Below, piece by piece: positions 30,350 to 39,964 of a stretch of DNA of 58,006 nt. Source of the DNA: Thiogranum sp. (lineage in GTDB: Bacteria; Pseudomonadota; Gammaproteobacteria; DSM-19610). Where the stretch lies: the NCBI GenBank assembly GCA_030148915.1, contig JASBSN010000083.1:1-58006 (forward strand), given 5' to 3'. The translations under genes and the position numbers were made by a program. Under the pieces are notes generated by a model. The model was not told where the DNA came from. It ran no database searches and worked only from the letters and a program-made list of their open reading frames with translations. Numbering within the stretch: the first letter of the stretch is position 1; every line of letters starts with the position of its first letter.

Positions 30350-32530
30350 ATGGATGTGTCTTATATTATCGATCCTCTCAACGACGCCCAGCGTCAGGCG
30401 GTGAGCGCCAACCAGCAGCCGCTGTTGGTGCTGGCCGGCGCCGGCAGCGGCAAAACGCGGGTGCTGGTGCACCGCGTCGCCTGGCTCATTCAGGTGGAGA
30501 ATCTTTCACCCTATGGCATTCTGGCGGTGACGTTCACCAACAAGGCCGCCGGCGAAATGCGCAGCCGCATCGAACAGCTGGTCGGCGTGCCGACCCGCGG
30601 CATGTGGGTCGGCACTTTCCATGGGCTGGCCCACCGGCTGTTGCGCGCACACTGGCAGGAGGCGGGTCTGCCGCAGGCCTTCCAGGTGCTGGATTCCGAT
30701 GATCAATATCGCGTCATTCGTCGTATCCTCAAGGCGATGGAGCTGGATGAGAGCCGCTGGCCACCGCGGCAAATGCAATGGTTCATCAACGCGCGCAAAG
30801 ACGAGGGCCAGCGCCCTCAACACATCGAGCACAAGGGCGACCCGTTTGTGCGCCAGCAGCTGGCCGTCTACCAGGCGTACGAAGAACAGTGCCGGCGCTC
30901 GGGGTTGGTGGATTTTGCCGAACTGTTGTTGCGCGCCCATGAGCTGTGGCTGCACAACGCCGATCTGCTGGCACACTACCAGCAGCGTTTTCAACACATC
31001 CTGGTCGACGAGTTTCAGGATACCAACACCATCCAGTACGCCTGGCTGCGATTGCTCGCCGGCGGCAAGGGACGCATCACCATGGTCGGCGACGACGATC
31101 AGTCGATCTACGGCTGGCGCGGCGCGCGGGTGGAAAATCTGCAACGTTTTGAGCGCGATTTTCCCGGCGCCAGAACCCTGCGCCTGGAACAGAACTACCG
31201 CTCCACCGGCGTTATTCTCAAGGCGGCCAATGCGCTGATTGCGCATAACGACGGGCGTCTGGGTAAAAATCTCTGGACCGACGGCAACGAGGGCGAACCG
31301 CTGCGCCTGTACGCGGCGCTGAACGAACAGGACGAAGCGCGTTTTGTCGTCGCGCAGATCCAGTCGCTGATCGACAAGGGGGCGGCGCGCAGCGACACGG
31401 CTATTTTGTACCGCTCCAACGCCCAGTCGCGGGTGTTCGAAGAGCGCCTGTTGCAGACGGCCATCCCCTATCGGGTCTACGGCGGCCTGCGCTTTTTCGA
31501 GCGCCAGGAAATCAAGGATGCGTTGGCCTATTTGCGGCTGTGTGAAAATCGCCAAGATGACGCCTCGTTCGACCGCATCGTCAACCAGCCGCCGCGCGGC
31601 CTCGGTGAGCGCACGCTGACCGAGATACGCGCGCGCGCCAGGCTGGACAAAGTGTCCCTGTGGACGGCCGCCGGCGCTCTGCAGCGGGGCGAGACGCTCA
31701 ACGCACGGGCGCGCAATGCACTGGGCACTTTTCTGGCCACTATCGATACACTGGCCGAATCGCTCTGCGGGCTGGCGCTCGGCGAACAGGTGGAACACAC
31801 CGTTGAGACCGCGGCGCTCAAGGACCACTACGCCAAGGAGAAAGGCGAAAAGGGCGCGGCGCGCCTGGAAAACCTGGACGAGTTGGTCAACGCGGCGCGC
31901 GAGTTCGTCTATGACGCCGCCGAGGACGAGGGCGAGCAACTGCAACCGCTGGCGGCCTTCTTAGCGCACGCCGCGCTGGAAGCCGGCGAGGGGCAGGCCG
32001 ACCAGTGGGCTGACTGCGTGCAATTGATGACCTTGCACTCGGCCAAGGGTCTGGAGTTCGACAATGTGTTTCTCTGCGGGCTCGAAGAGGGGTTATTTCC
32101 ACACCAGCGCTCGGTCGAGGAACCGGGGCGCCTGGAGGAGGAGCGCCGCCTGTGTTACGTCGGTGTTACGCGCGCGCGCAAGCAATTGACGTTGTCATAC
32201 GCCGAACACCGGCGGCTGCACGGCAGCGAAGCCTATTGCATGCCCTCGCGCTTCATCCACGAAATACCCGCCGCGCTGGTGGACGAAATTCGCCCGCGCA
32301 TTCAGGTCACTCGGCCGTATGCCGGCGCCGGCGCCGCGTACTCGGCATCACCGGCGCCGGCGCCGCTGGCGGGGCTGGGCCTGGGGCAGCGGGTGCAGCA
32401 CGGCACTTTCGGTGAGGGCACGGTGCTCAACTATGAAGGGCAGGGCGCGCACGCGCGCGTGCAGGTGAACTTCGAGAACGCCGGCACCAAGTGGCTGGTG
32501 GTGGCCTACGCCAACCTGCAGCCGGCCTGA
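30350..32530 (+). CDS. uvrD: DNA helicase II UvrD
   Basis: UvrD is the SF1 helicase of nucleotide excision and mismatch repair. The 726-residue product begins MDVSYIIDPLNDAQRQAV, matching E. coli UvrD closely. Walker A is AGAGSGKT at residues 29-36. Other SF1 motifs seen are VTFTNKAAGEMR, VDEFQDTN, VGDDDQSIYGWRGA, LEQNYRST, and LMTLHSAKGLEFD. The C-terminus has the RNA-polymerase-binding-type tail (VQHGTFGEGTVLNYEGQG). It is intact. Confidence 0.98.
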   Translation: MDVSYIIDPLNDAQRQAVSANQQPLLVLAGAGSGKTRVLVHRVAWLIQVENLSPYGILAVTFTNKAAGEMRSRIEQLVGVPTRGMWVGTFHGLAHRLLRAHWQEAGLPQAFQVLDSDDQYRVIRRILKAMELDESRWPPRQMQWFINARKDEGQRPQHIEHKGDPFVRQQLAVYQAYEEQCRRSGLVDFAELLLRAHELWLHNADLLAHYQQRFQHILVDEFQDTNTIQYAWLRLLAGGKGRITMVGDDDQSIYGWRGARVENLQRFERDFPGARTLRLEQNYRSTGVILKAANALIAHNDGRLGKNLWTDGNEGEPLRLYAALNEQDEARFVVAQIQSLIDKGAARSDTAILYRSNAQSRVFEERLLQTAIPYRVYGGLRFFERQEIKDALAYLRLCENRQDDASFDRIVNQPPRGLGERTLTEIRARARLDKVSLWTAAGALQRGETLNARARNALGTFLATIDTLAESLCGLALGEQVEHTVETAALKDHYAKEKGEKGAARLENLDELVNAAREFVYDAAEDEGEQLQPLAAFLAHAALEAGEGQADQWADCVQLMTLHSAKGLEFDNVFLCGLEEGLFPHQRSVEEPGRLEEERRLCYVGVTRARKQLTLSYAEHRRLHGSEAYCMPSRFIHEIPAALVDEIRPRIQVTRPYAGAGAAYSASPAPAPLAGLGLGQRVQHGTFGEGTVLNYEGQGAHARVQVNFENAGTKWLVVAYANLQPA

Positions 32531-32544
32531 AACGGCCGCCGTGG

Positions 32545-33729
32545 TTAACGCGTGTCGGCGGCGGTGTGCGGCAGACTGTGGCGCAACCAGAAATACCCCA
32601 GCACCGCCGAGACGAACGATCCGATCAGAATGCCGATTCGGTCCTGGTTCAGGTACGGCGAATTGGCGCCCTCGAAGGCCAGCGAGCCGATGAACAGGCT
32701 CATGGTGAAGCCAATGCCACAAAGAATAGAGACCCCGTACAGAGACGACCAGCTGACCCCGGTGGGCAGTCGTGCGATGCCGAGCTTAATACCGATAAAG
32801 CACAGGCCGAAAACGCCAAGTTGCTTGCCCAGCACCAGGCCCAGCGCGATGCCCGCCGGCACCGGCCCGAGGATATCATCGACCGTCATATTGTGCAGCG
32901 GCACACCGGCGTTGACAAAAGCGAACAGCGGCAAAATCACGAACGACACCGCGCCGTGCAAGTCGCCTTCGAGCTGATGCAGCGGCGACCAGTTCCGCCC
33001 AGGATGCTTCGCCATGGGGATGAACAGCGCCAGCACCGCGCCGGCCAGCGTGGCGTGGATACCGGATTTCAGCAATGCCACCCACATTATCAGCCCCACC
33101 AGCACATACAGACTGATATTCATGATGTTGCGCCAGTTGAACACCGACAACACGCCGATACAGGCGAGCGATACCCCCAGGGCCGTCAGCGACAGATTGT
33201 CGGTGTAGAACAGGGCGATAATGACAATGGCGCCGATGTCATCGAAAATCGCCAGCGAGACGAGAAAAACTTTCAGCGTACTCGGCACGCGCTTGCCCAG
33301 TAGCGTGAGTACGCCCAGGGCAAAAGCGATATCGGTAGCCGCGGGAATCGCCCACCCGCTGAGCGCCGGCGGGTCGTTGCGGTTGATCAGCAGATAGATC
33401 GCCGCCGGGGTCAGCATGCCGCCAATCGCACCCAGTGCCGGCAGGATGATTTTCCGTGGCTCGGACAGTTCACCCTCGATGAACTCGCGCTTCAGTTCGA
33501 GGCCGATGAGGAAGAAAAACACCGCCATCAGCCCGTCGTTTACCCACAGCAGTAGCGGCTTGGCGATTTCCAGTGCGCCTACACGGACTTGTACGGGAAG
33601 CTCCAGGAGCTGTTGGTAGGGAACGGCGAGCGGCGAATTGGCCAGTATCAAGGCAGCCAATGAGGCCACAATCAAGAGTATGCCGCTGGCGCTCTCCAGC
33701 CGCAGGAAGTCACGTATGGGATCAATCAT
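32545..33729 (-). CDS. nhaA: Na+/H+ antiporter NhaA
   Basis: NhaA exports sodium in exchange for protons. The 394-residue product has about 12 membrane helices. It carries the signature AIPAATDIAFALGVLTLLG and the ion-binding Asp pair in LAIFDDIGAIVIIALFY. The C-terminal part has SLLCGIGFTMSLFIGSLAF-like residues (YGVSILCGIGFTMSLFIG). It is convergent with uvrD across 14 bases. A TATCAT hexamer at 33736-33741 with TGGACA at 33758-33763 (minus strand, 16 apart) could be its promoter, ending six bases before the ATG. Confidence 0.97.
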   Translation of the reverse strand: MIDPIRDFLRLESASGILLIVASLAALILANSPLAVPYQQLLELPVQVRVGALEIAKPLLLWVNDGLMAVFFFLIGLELKREFIEGELSEPRKIILPALGAIGGMLTPAAIYLLINRNDPPALSGWAIPAATDIAFALGVLTLLGKRVPSTLKVFLVSLAIFDDIGAIVIIALFYTDNLSLTALGVSLACIGVLSVFNWRNIMNISLYVLVGLIMWVALLKSGIHATLAGAVLALFIPMAKHPGRNWSPLHQLEGDLHGAVSFVILPLFAFVNAGVPLHNMTVDDILGPVPAGIALGLVLGKQLGVFGLCFIGIKLGIARLPTGVSWSSLYGVSILCGIGFTMSLFIGSLAFEGANSPYLNQDRIGILIGSFVSAVLGYFWLRHSLPHTAADTR

Positions 33730-33767
33730 GCCTGCATGATACTGCAGGCCGCGCGTTTGTCCACGGG

Positions 33768-36653
33768 TCAGTCGCTATGGCCGCTGGCTTGCAGACGGGT
33801 CACCGCGGGCAAACGGGTGAGGTTCATCAGCGCTTCGCGCGGCTTGCCGATGTAGTTGCCCTGGGCATAGTCCACGCCGTAGCCGCGCAACAGTTCCAGC
33901 GTGGCATTGTCTTCGACGTATTCGGCGATGGTCTGTTTGCCCAGCGCGTGGGCCACCTGGTTCATCGATTGCACCATGGCCTGATCAATCTGGCTGTCGG
34001 CCATGCCCTGGACGAAGGCGCCGTCGATTTTCAGTTTGTCGACCGGCAGGTGTTTCAGGTAGGCAAACGATGAGAAGCCGGAGCCGAAGTCATCGAGCGC
34101 GAACTGACATCCCATACCCTTCAGCGCGGCGATAAATTTTTCCGCGGCGGAAAGCTTGGCGATGGCGGCCGTTTCGGTGATTTCAAAGCAGACCCTGGAC
34201 GGATCGATATTCGAGTTGTCGAGCAGGCCCTGAATCATCGGCAGCAGGCTGGCGTCTTCAAAGGCCTTGCCGGAGAGGTTGATGGAGAAACGCACCGCTT
34301 CGCCCTGGCGGTGCAAACGCGACAGATGATCGAGGGCGCGGCTGACGATCCAGCGGTCGACGCTGTGTATTAATCCGAAACGTTCGGCGGCCGGCATAAA
34401 GCCGCCCGGCAGAATGATTTCGCCGTCATCGCAGACCATGCGCACCAGCACTTCGTAGTCCTGCACCTGGTCGTTGTTTAGCGCCATGATCGGTTGATAG
34501 ACCAACTGGAAGCGGTCGTGTTCGAGCATTTCGCGTACCCGCGAGGCCCAGCCCATGTCGGCGGCCATGCCGGCTTTGTCGCGATCGGCCGGGTTGTACA
34601 GTTTGATGCGGTTTCGGCCCTGCGCCTTGGCCAGGTTACAGGCGATGTCGGCGTGCGACAGCGCCTCTTCGGCCGATTCGACAAAGGCATCGATCAGGGT
34701 CGCGCCGATGCTGCAGCTGATATTGAAATTCTTGCCCTCCTGCATGAAGACATAGTTTTCGAACAGTTGATGGAAGTGTTCGGCGGCCGCCAGGATATCG
34801 GCGCTGTTGATGTTGTAGAGCAACAAGGTGAACTCATCGCCGCCGAAACGCGCCAGCAGGTCGCCCTCGCGTACATGCGACAATAACAGCTGGGTGACCT
34901 CCACCAGCAGCGTGTCGCCGGCGGCGTGCCCAAGCGTGTCGTTAATGTATTTGAACTGGTCCAGATCGATGTAAAACAGGGCGCAAGTGGTGCTCGGATT
35001 ACGCGACACCCGCGCCACGGTGCGCTCCAGCTCCAGCTGAAAGTAATTGCGGTTGAACAGTCGGGTCAGGGCGTCGTGTTCGGCCTGATAGGTCAGTTGC
35101 TGGTGGAATGCTTTCTGATCGGTGATGTCGCGCGCCGTACCGCTGATCTGCACCACGCGGCCGTCGGCGTCGAGGTGTGCTTTGGCGTTAAAACTGAGCT
35201 GACGGCGGTTGCCCTCCCGGTCCAGGTGGACGGTTTCGTACTGGTAAAGATCGTTGCCGCTGAGCAGCTGATTGAACGATTGTTGATCGGCCGCGAGGTT
35301 GTCCGCGGCGCAGAACTCGGCCAGGCGCCGGCCGAGCATATCCTCCGGTTCGCGCCCATAGATCATCCGCGAGGCGCAGTTGAGATAACTCCAGCGGCCT
35401 TCGGCATCCACGCTCCAGACCAGATCGTGGGCGGTCTCGACCAGGGCGCGATAGCGTGATTCGGCGCTCAACAGGTTGCGTTCGGCGAGTTTGCGCTGGG
35501 TGATGTCGGCCACCAGACAGGTGAACATGCGTTTGCCGCTGATGGCCATTTCCGACACCCGCAGCGAAACCTGGATGTTCGAGGCATTGCGGTGCTTGGC
35601 TTCGACCTCGCGTTCCTCGGCGTGCGCATCGATGCGTTGGCGCACTTCGAACACCTGCGGCAGCAGCGTGGCCAGATGGCGGCCACGGATTTCCTGGGCC
35701 AGATAACCGAACAGCCGTTCGGCGGCCTGGTTGAAGGTATCGATCAGGCCGTCTTCGTCGACCACGATAATGCCTTCCGCGGCGGTGTCGACAATCGCGC
35801 GCATGTGCGTTTCCTGGTCGCCCAGGCGCTGGAAGACCTTGCCGAGTGTCTGCGTCAGATGGCCTATCTCATCGGTGGAGGCGGGTCGCAGGCGCGCCAG
35901 CTCTTGATGGGTGGAGGCACCGCTGCGGCTAAAAAGCTCGTGAAACGGTTGCAGCGCCTGGCGGGTGGAGCGGATTGCCAGCAGACAGATGCTCAGCGTG
36001 ATGACGCCCAGTGCCAGCCAGGTGATCAGATAACCATTGTCCAGCTTGCCGGTATGCAACCAGCTGTAGTGCGCCAGCAGCGCATAGGAAAACAGCGGCA
36101 CTACTCCGGCCAGTAACAGCGTTCGCGATTTGAGACTGACGTGGATACGCTCCAGGCTCAAATGCCCGGCGAGCTTGCCGAGCTGATGCAGCCCGAAGAG
36201 AAAAGCCGGCGTCCCCACCAGCGCGGTGGTGATCAACTGCAGCAACGCGAAATGCCCGAGTGCTATGCGGTTCTCGGCGTCGATGCCGCCATCGAGACTC
36301 CAGAACACCAGCGCCGGGGCGACGATCACATGCACCGCCATCAGCGCCCAGAAGTTGCGACTGTAACGCTGCACCAGGCGATGCAGATGGGCCGGAGCGT
36401 TACCGCCTTGCGGGTGTTGCACTACCCAGGTGGTCAGTGGTGTGATCAGCCGCTGTTGCTGAAACAGAGAGAAGAACACCAAGGTGAGGGAAAATACCGG
36501 GACAATGCCGGCGGCCATGACCGCCTGCAACTGCCAGGGCTGCAGAATACCGAACAGTACCGCGGCGGCGAAACCGCTCAGCGGTGTGACCAGGAAGCCC
36601 AGGAAGAGCAGAATGGAAAAACGAGCACCTATGTGCTCCGGCGTATCCAGCAT
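33768..36653 (-). CDS. Membrane GGDEF-EAL protein with HAMP and PAS domains
   Basis: This 961-residue cyclic-di-GMP protein has about six N-terminal membrane helices, a HAMP-like segment and two PAS domains (around ETHMRAIVDTAAEGIIVVDEDG and SRYRALVETAHDLVWSVDAEG). GGDEF and EAL domains follow. The GGDEF motif is intact (LARFGGDEFTLLL) and has the inhibitory-site RxxD five residues upstream (REGD). In the EAL domain the motif reads YEVLVR; the catalytic Glu is kept, and the ITET, LDDFGSG, KIDG and AEYVED residues are present. Both activities are thus possible. ATG 36653 was chosen for its GAGAGGGAG site; ten more residues are possible upstream. Confidence 0.93.
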   Translation of the reverse strand: MLDTPEHIGARFSILLFLGFLVTPLSGFAAAVLFGILQPWQLQAVMAAGIVPVFSLTLVFFSLFQQQRLITPLTTWVVQHPQGGNAPAHLHRLVQRYSRNFWALMAVHVIVAPALVFWSLDGGIDAENRIALGHFALLQLITTALVGTPAFLFGLHQLGKLAGHLSLERIHVSLKSRTLLLAGVVPLFSYALLAHYSWLHTGKLDNGYLITWLALGVITLSICLLAIRSTRQALQPFHELFSRSGASTHQELARLRPASTDEIGHLTQTLGKVFQRLGDQETHMRAIVDTAAEGIIVVDEDGLIDTFNQAAERLFGYLAQEIRGRHLATLLPQVFEVRQRIDAHAEEREVEAKHRNASNIQVSLRVSEMAISGKRMFTCLVADITQRKLAERNLLSAESRYRALVETAHDLVWSVDAEGRWSYLNCASRMIYGREPEDMLGRRLAEFCAADNLAADQQSFNQLLSGNDLYQYETVHLDREGNRRQLSFNAKAHLDADGRVVQISGTARDITDQKAFHQQLTYQAEHDALTRLFNRNYFQLELERTVARVSRNPSTTCALFYIDLDQFKYINDTLGHAAGDTLLVEVTQLLLSHVREGDLLARFGGDEFTLLLYNINSADILAAAEHFHQLFENYVFMQEGKNFNISCSIGATLIDAFVESAEEALSHADIACNLAKAQGRNRIKLYNPADRDKAGMAADMGWASRVREMLEHDRFQLVYQPIMALNNDQVQDYEVLVRMVCDDGEIILPGGFMPAAERFGLIHSVDRWIVSRALDHLSRLHRQGEAVRFSINLSGKAFEDASLLPMIQGLLDNSNIDPSRVCFEITETAAIAKLSAAEKFIAALKGMGCQFALDDFGSGFSSFAYLKHLPVDKLKIDGAFVQGMADSQIDQAMVQSMNQVAHALGKQTIAEYVEDNATLELLRGYGVDYAQGNYIGKPREALMNLTRLPAVTRLQASGHSD

Positions 36654-36683
36654 GGCTCCCTCTCTCATTAAGACCGACGGCAC

Positions 36684-36876
36684 CTTGAGATCCCGTTGGC
36701 TGTCACCTTATACTTCAAGAAATAGTTATATATTGCGAGGCCCTACAGCTTATTCTGGAACTATTGTGTAGAATAATGGCATAACCATAGACAAATGCAA
36801 TAATAAAATTATTCCATTCCTGTGACAGTGCTTTCGGGATAATGGCTGGCCAAGTGTATAAAGCCCGGAGGACAAT
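36684..36876. other. Divergent intergenic region, AT-rich
   Basis: This region separates the GGDEF-EAL and dctP genes, which diverge. It is AT-rich with several imperfect palindromes, and GATAAT at 36838-36843 may be the dctP -10, but no good -35 was seen. GGAGGA before the dctP ATG is its ribosome-binding site. Confidence 0.4.
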
Positions 36877-38007
36877 ATGATACGAAGACATTTTCTCGGC
36901 CGCCTGGCTCAAGGTGCGTTGCTGGCCGCAAGTGGCGCGTTGGCCGCCTGCAAACCGCAGTCACCGGCGACCCAGTCCGGCGCCGCCGGTCCCGCGCCCG
37001 CGCGCCGCGGCGAGCCCGTTAAATGGAAGATGGTCACCACCTGGCCGAAGAATTTTCCCGGCCTGGGCACCGGCGCCAATTATCTTGCCGAACTGATCAC
37101 GCAGCTTAGCGGCGGGCGTATCGAGGTCAAAGTGTACGGCGCCAAGGAACTGGTGCCGGCCTTCGAAGTCTTCGACGCGGTCTCGCGCGGTACCGCGCAA
37201 CTCGGGCACGGTTCGGCCTACTATTGGAAAGGCAAGAGCGAAGCGGCGCAGTTTTTTTCCGCCGTGCCCTTCGGTCTGACCGCCGACGAAATGAATGCCT
37301 GGTTATACCACGGTGGCGGCATGCAGCTGTGGGAAGAGGTCTATGCGCCGTTCGGTCTCATCCCCATGGCCAGCGGCAACACCGGCGTGCAGATGGCCGG
37401 CTGGTTCAACCGCGAAATCAATACCCTCGCTGATCTCCAGGGTTTGAAAATGCGCATCCCCGGGCTCGGCGGCGAAGTGTTGGCGCGCGCCGGCGGCGTA
37501 CCGGTGAGCCTGCCCGGTGGCGAACTGTTCACCTCTTTGCAATCGGGCGCCATCGACGCCACCGAATGGGTGGGGCCTTACAACGACCTGGCGTTCGGTC
37601 TCTACAAGGCGGCCAAATACTATTATTACCCCGGTTGGCACGAGCCCGGCACCACGCTGGAGTGCATGGTGAACAAACAGGCTTTCGAGGCCCTGCCCGA
37701 AGACTTGCGAGCCATCGTCAAGAATGCTTCGCGCGTCGCCAACCAGGACCTGCTGGCCGAATACACCGCGCGCAACAACCAGGCGCTGAAAACACTGGTA
37801 ACCGAGCACCAGGTGGAATTACGTCCGTTGCCGGATCAAGTGCTGCGGCACTTGAAAGCGTTATCCGACGAAGTGGTGGCCGAGGTCGCCGCCAAAGACG
37901 AGCAGTCACGGCGGGTCTATGAGGCCTTTCGGGATTTCCGCGAACAGGTTAGCGCCTGGAGCGACATTTCTGAACGTGCCTATCTGAACGCGCGTGCTGC
38001 AGGCTAG
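36877..38007 (+). CDS. dctP: TRAP transporter substrate-binding protein, TakP-like DctP family
   Basis: The 376-residue exported protein starts IRRHFLGRLAQGALLAASGALAAC. It thus has a twin-arginine motif and a lipobox-like LAAC, and could be a Tat-exported lipoprotein. The mature part shows WKMVTTWPKNFPGLGTGANYLAE, then IPGLGGEVLARAGGVPVSLP and GAIDATEWVGPYNDLAFG. It also has YYYPGWHEPGTTLE, the pattern of 2-oxo-acid or lactate-binding TRAP proteins. It probably delivers a monocarboxylate. The membrane subunits are encoded on the opposite strand facing it, an unusual arrangement. Confidence 0.9.
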   Translation: MIRRHFLGRLAQGALLAASGALAACKPQSPATQSGAAGPAPARRGEPVKWKMVTTWPKNFPGLGTGANYLAELITQLSGGRIEVKVYGAKELVPAFEVFDAVSRGTAQLGHGSAYYWKGKSEAAQFFSAVPFGLTADEMNAWLYHGGGMQLWEEVYAPFGLIPMASGNTGVQMAGWFNREINTLADLQGLKMRIPGLGGEVLARAGGVPVSLPGGELFTSLQSGAIDATEWVGPYNDLAFGLYKAAKYYYYPGWHEPGTTLECMVNKQAFEALPEDLRAIVKNASRVANQDLLAEYTARNNQALKTLVTEHQVELRPLPDQVLRHLKALSDEVVAEVAAKDEQSRRVYEAFRDFREQVSAWSDISERAYLNARAAG

Positions 38008-38051
38008 GTGATTGCACGCCCCAACGGTCTAGCCATCCTTGGCGCGCGCCA

Positions 38052-39428
38052 TCAGCCAGGGTAGATCTGCTCCGGCAACCAGGTGGCCAGCGACGGCCAC
38101 AGCGCCAGCAGACCGAGCGCGGCCAGTTGAATGACAATGAACGGGATTACCCCCCGATAGATATCCGCCGTCGAAATTTCCTTGGGCGCCACACCGCGCA
38201 GATAAAACAGCGCAAAACCGAACGGCGGTGTCAGAAACGAAGTCTGCAGATTGATCGCAATCATAATGCCCAGCCATACCGGGTCCAGGCCCATGGCCAG
38301 CAGTATCGGGCCGACGATGGGCACCACGACAAAGGTGATTTCGATAAAATCCAGCACGAAGCCCAGCAGAAACATCACCAGCATCACCACCAACACCGCG
38401 CCGAAGGTGCCGCCCGGCAACTGCATCAGCAGATCCTCGATCAGAATGTCGCCGCCAAAACCGCGGAACACCAGCGAGAACACCGAAGCGCCGATTAGAA
38501 TCATAAACACCATGCTGGTGACTTTCAGCGTGCTGAGCACCACCTCGCGCATCACGCGGGCTCTCAGCTGGCGGCGCGTCGCCGCCAGCAGCGTCGCGCC
38601 CATGGCGCCTACGGAGGCGGCTTCGGTGGGCGTCGCCAGACCGCCGAGGATCGAGCCCAGCACCGCCAGAATCAGCAGCAGAGGCGCCAGCAAGGCATAC
38701 AGCGCTGACAGGCCGCTACAGCCCGCCCGCTCGGCTTGCGTGGGCAGCGGCATGGCGGCGGGCCGCCAGATGGACACCAGAACCAGGTAACCCAGGTACA
38801 AAGTGACCAGCAGCAGGCCGGGCAGCAGCGCGCCGGCGAACAAGTCGCCGACCGAGACGGTTTTTGGTGAGAACACGCCCTGGTCGAGCTGTGCCTGCTG
38901 GTAGGCCGAGGACAGTACGTCGCCGAGCAGAACCAGGACAATGGACGGCGGAATGATTTGCCCCAGCGTGCCCGAGGCGCAGATGGTGCCGGTGGCCAGG
39001 CGCGGGTCGTAACCCCGCTTGAGCATGGTCGGCAGTGACAGCAGGCCCATGGTGACCACGGTGGCGCCGACAATGCCGGTGCTCGCGGCCAGCAGCATGC
39101 CCACCAGCGTGACCGAAAAACCCAGTCCGCCGCGCAGGCCGCCGAACAGCGCCGACATGGTTTCGAGGAGATTCTCGGCGATGCGAGAGCGCTCCAGCAT
39201 GACGCCCATGAAGACGAACAGCGGCACCGCCACCAGCGTTTCATTGGTCATAATGCCGTACAGGCGGTTAGGCAGCGCCTGCAAAAAGGCGAAATCGAAG
39301 CTCCCCAGCCATTGTCCGGCAAAGGCGAAAACCAGCGCCGTGCCCGCCAGGGAAAACGCCACCGGATAACCGGCCAGCAGCACCAGGAACACCGCGCCGA
39401 ACATGTACAGCGCGATCACGCCGTCCAT
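38052..39428 (-). CDS. dctM: TRAP transporter large permease DctM
   Basis: The 458-residue product has about 12 membrane helices. TRAP large-subunit signatures are ALPNRLYGIMTNETLVAVPLF, then STGIVGATVVTMGLLSLPTM and GTICASGTLGQIIPPSIVLVLLGD, and NLQTSFLTPPFGFALFYLRG. It works with DctQ to move the substrate bound by DctP with sodium. ATG 39428 was chosen where the first helix begins, five bases after the dctQ stop; a longer frame upstream is spurious. Confidence 0.95.
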   Translation of the reverse strand: MDGVIALYMFGAVFLVLLAGYPVAFSLAGTALVFAFAGQWLGSFDFAFLQALPNRLYGIMTNETLVAVPLFVFMGVMLERSRIAENLLETMSALFGGLRGGLGFSVTLVGMLLAASTGIVGATVVTMGLLSLPTMLKRGYDPRLATGTICASGTLGQIIPPSIVLVLLGDVLSSAYQQAQLDQGVFSPKTVSVGDLFAGALLPGLLLVTLYLGYLVLVSIWRPAAMPLPTQAERAGCSGLSALYALLAPLLLILAVLGSILGGLATPTEAASVGAMGATLLAATRRQLRARVMREVVLSTLKVTSMVFMILIGASVFSLVFRGFGGDILIEDLLMQLPGGTFGAVLVVMLVMFLLGFVLDFIEITFVVVPIVGPILLAMGLDPVWLGIMIAINLQTSFLTPPFGFALFYLRGVAPKEISTADIYRGVIPFIVIQLAALGLLALWPSLATWLPEQIYPG

Positions 39429-39433
39429 GCCGC

Positions 39434-39964
39434 TCAGTCCGCCTCGCCGGCTGCCGGCAGCAGCGTGGCGAGGCTGTGCAATGCCTGACTGATGCCCTGC
39501 AGTATCAGCAGTCCGGCGGCGAGCGGGATGAGTGTTTTCAATAAATAGACATAAGGCAGACCGCCGGTCTCCCGCGAGCCCTCGTGCAAGGCCCAGGCGC
39601 TGGCGACATAGTCCCAGCTGATCCAAAGCAAAAAGCCACACACCGGCAACAGCAGCAGCAACGCGCCCAGCAGATCCACCACGGCGCGCCCGCGTGCCGC
39701 CAGATGGCGGTAGAAAATATCCACTCTGACGTGGGCGTCCGCCTTCAGGGTATAGGCGGCACCGAGCAGAAACAGGCTGGCGTGCAGGTAGAGCGCGGCT
39801 TCCTGCAGAGCGATGGAACCGAAGGCAAACAGATAGCGCAACACCACCACGCTGAAGGTGACCAACACCAGCGCCAGCGCCAACCAGGCAGCTGCGCGGC
39901 CGGTGCGTTCGGCAACTTGGTCCAGGCGGTTGGCGAACCGCGTTACCAGCGAATCAGAACCCAT
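39434..39964 (-). CDS. dctQ: TRAP transporter small permease DctQ
   Basis: The 176-residue protein has four membrane helices and the family features VVLRYLFAFGSIALQEAALYLHASLFLLGAAYTL and HVRVDIFYRHL. DctQ is the scaffold subunit. Its start overlaps the 3' end of the DUF2782 gene by 22 bases, which places it in one operon with the LOG and DUF2782 genes. Confidence 0.93.
   Translation of the reverse strand: MGSDSLVTRFANRLDQVAERTGRAAAWLALALVLVTFSVVVLRYLFAFGSIALQEAALYLHASLFLLGAAYTLKADAHVRVDIFYRHLAARGRAVVDLLGALLLLLPVCGFLLWISWDYVASAWALHEGSRETGGLPYVYLLKTLIPLAAGLLILQGISQALHSLATLLPAAGEAD

Noticed and set aside
36715..36912. Small minus-strand frame in the dctP promoter region
   Set aside because: AT-rich intergenic DNA, no ribosome-binding site, overlaps the dctP start and ribosome-binding site.
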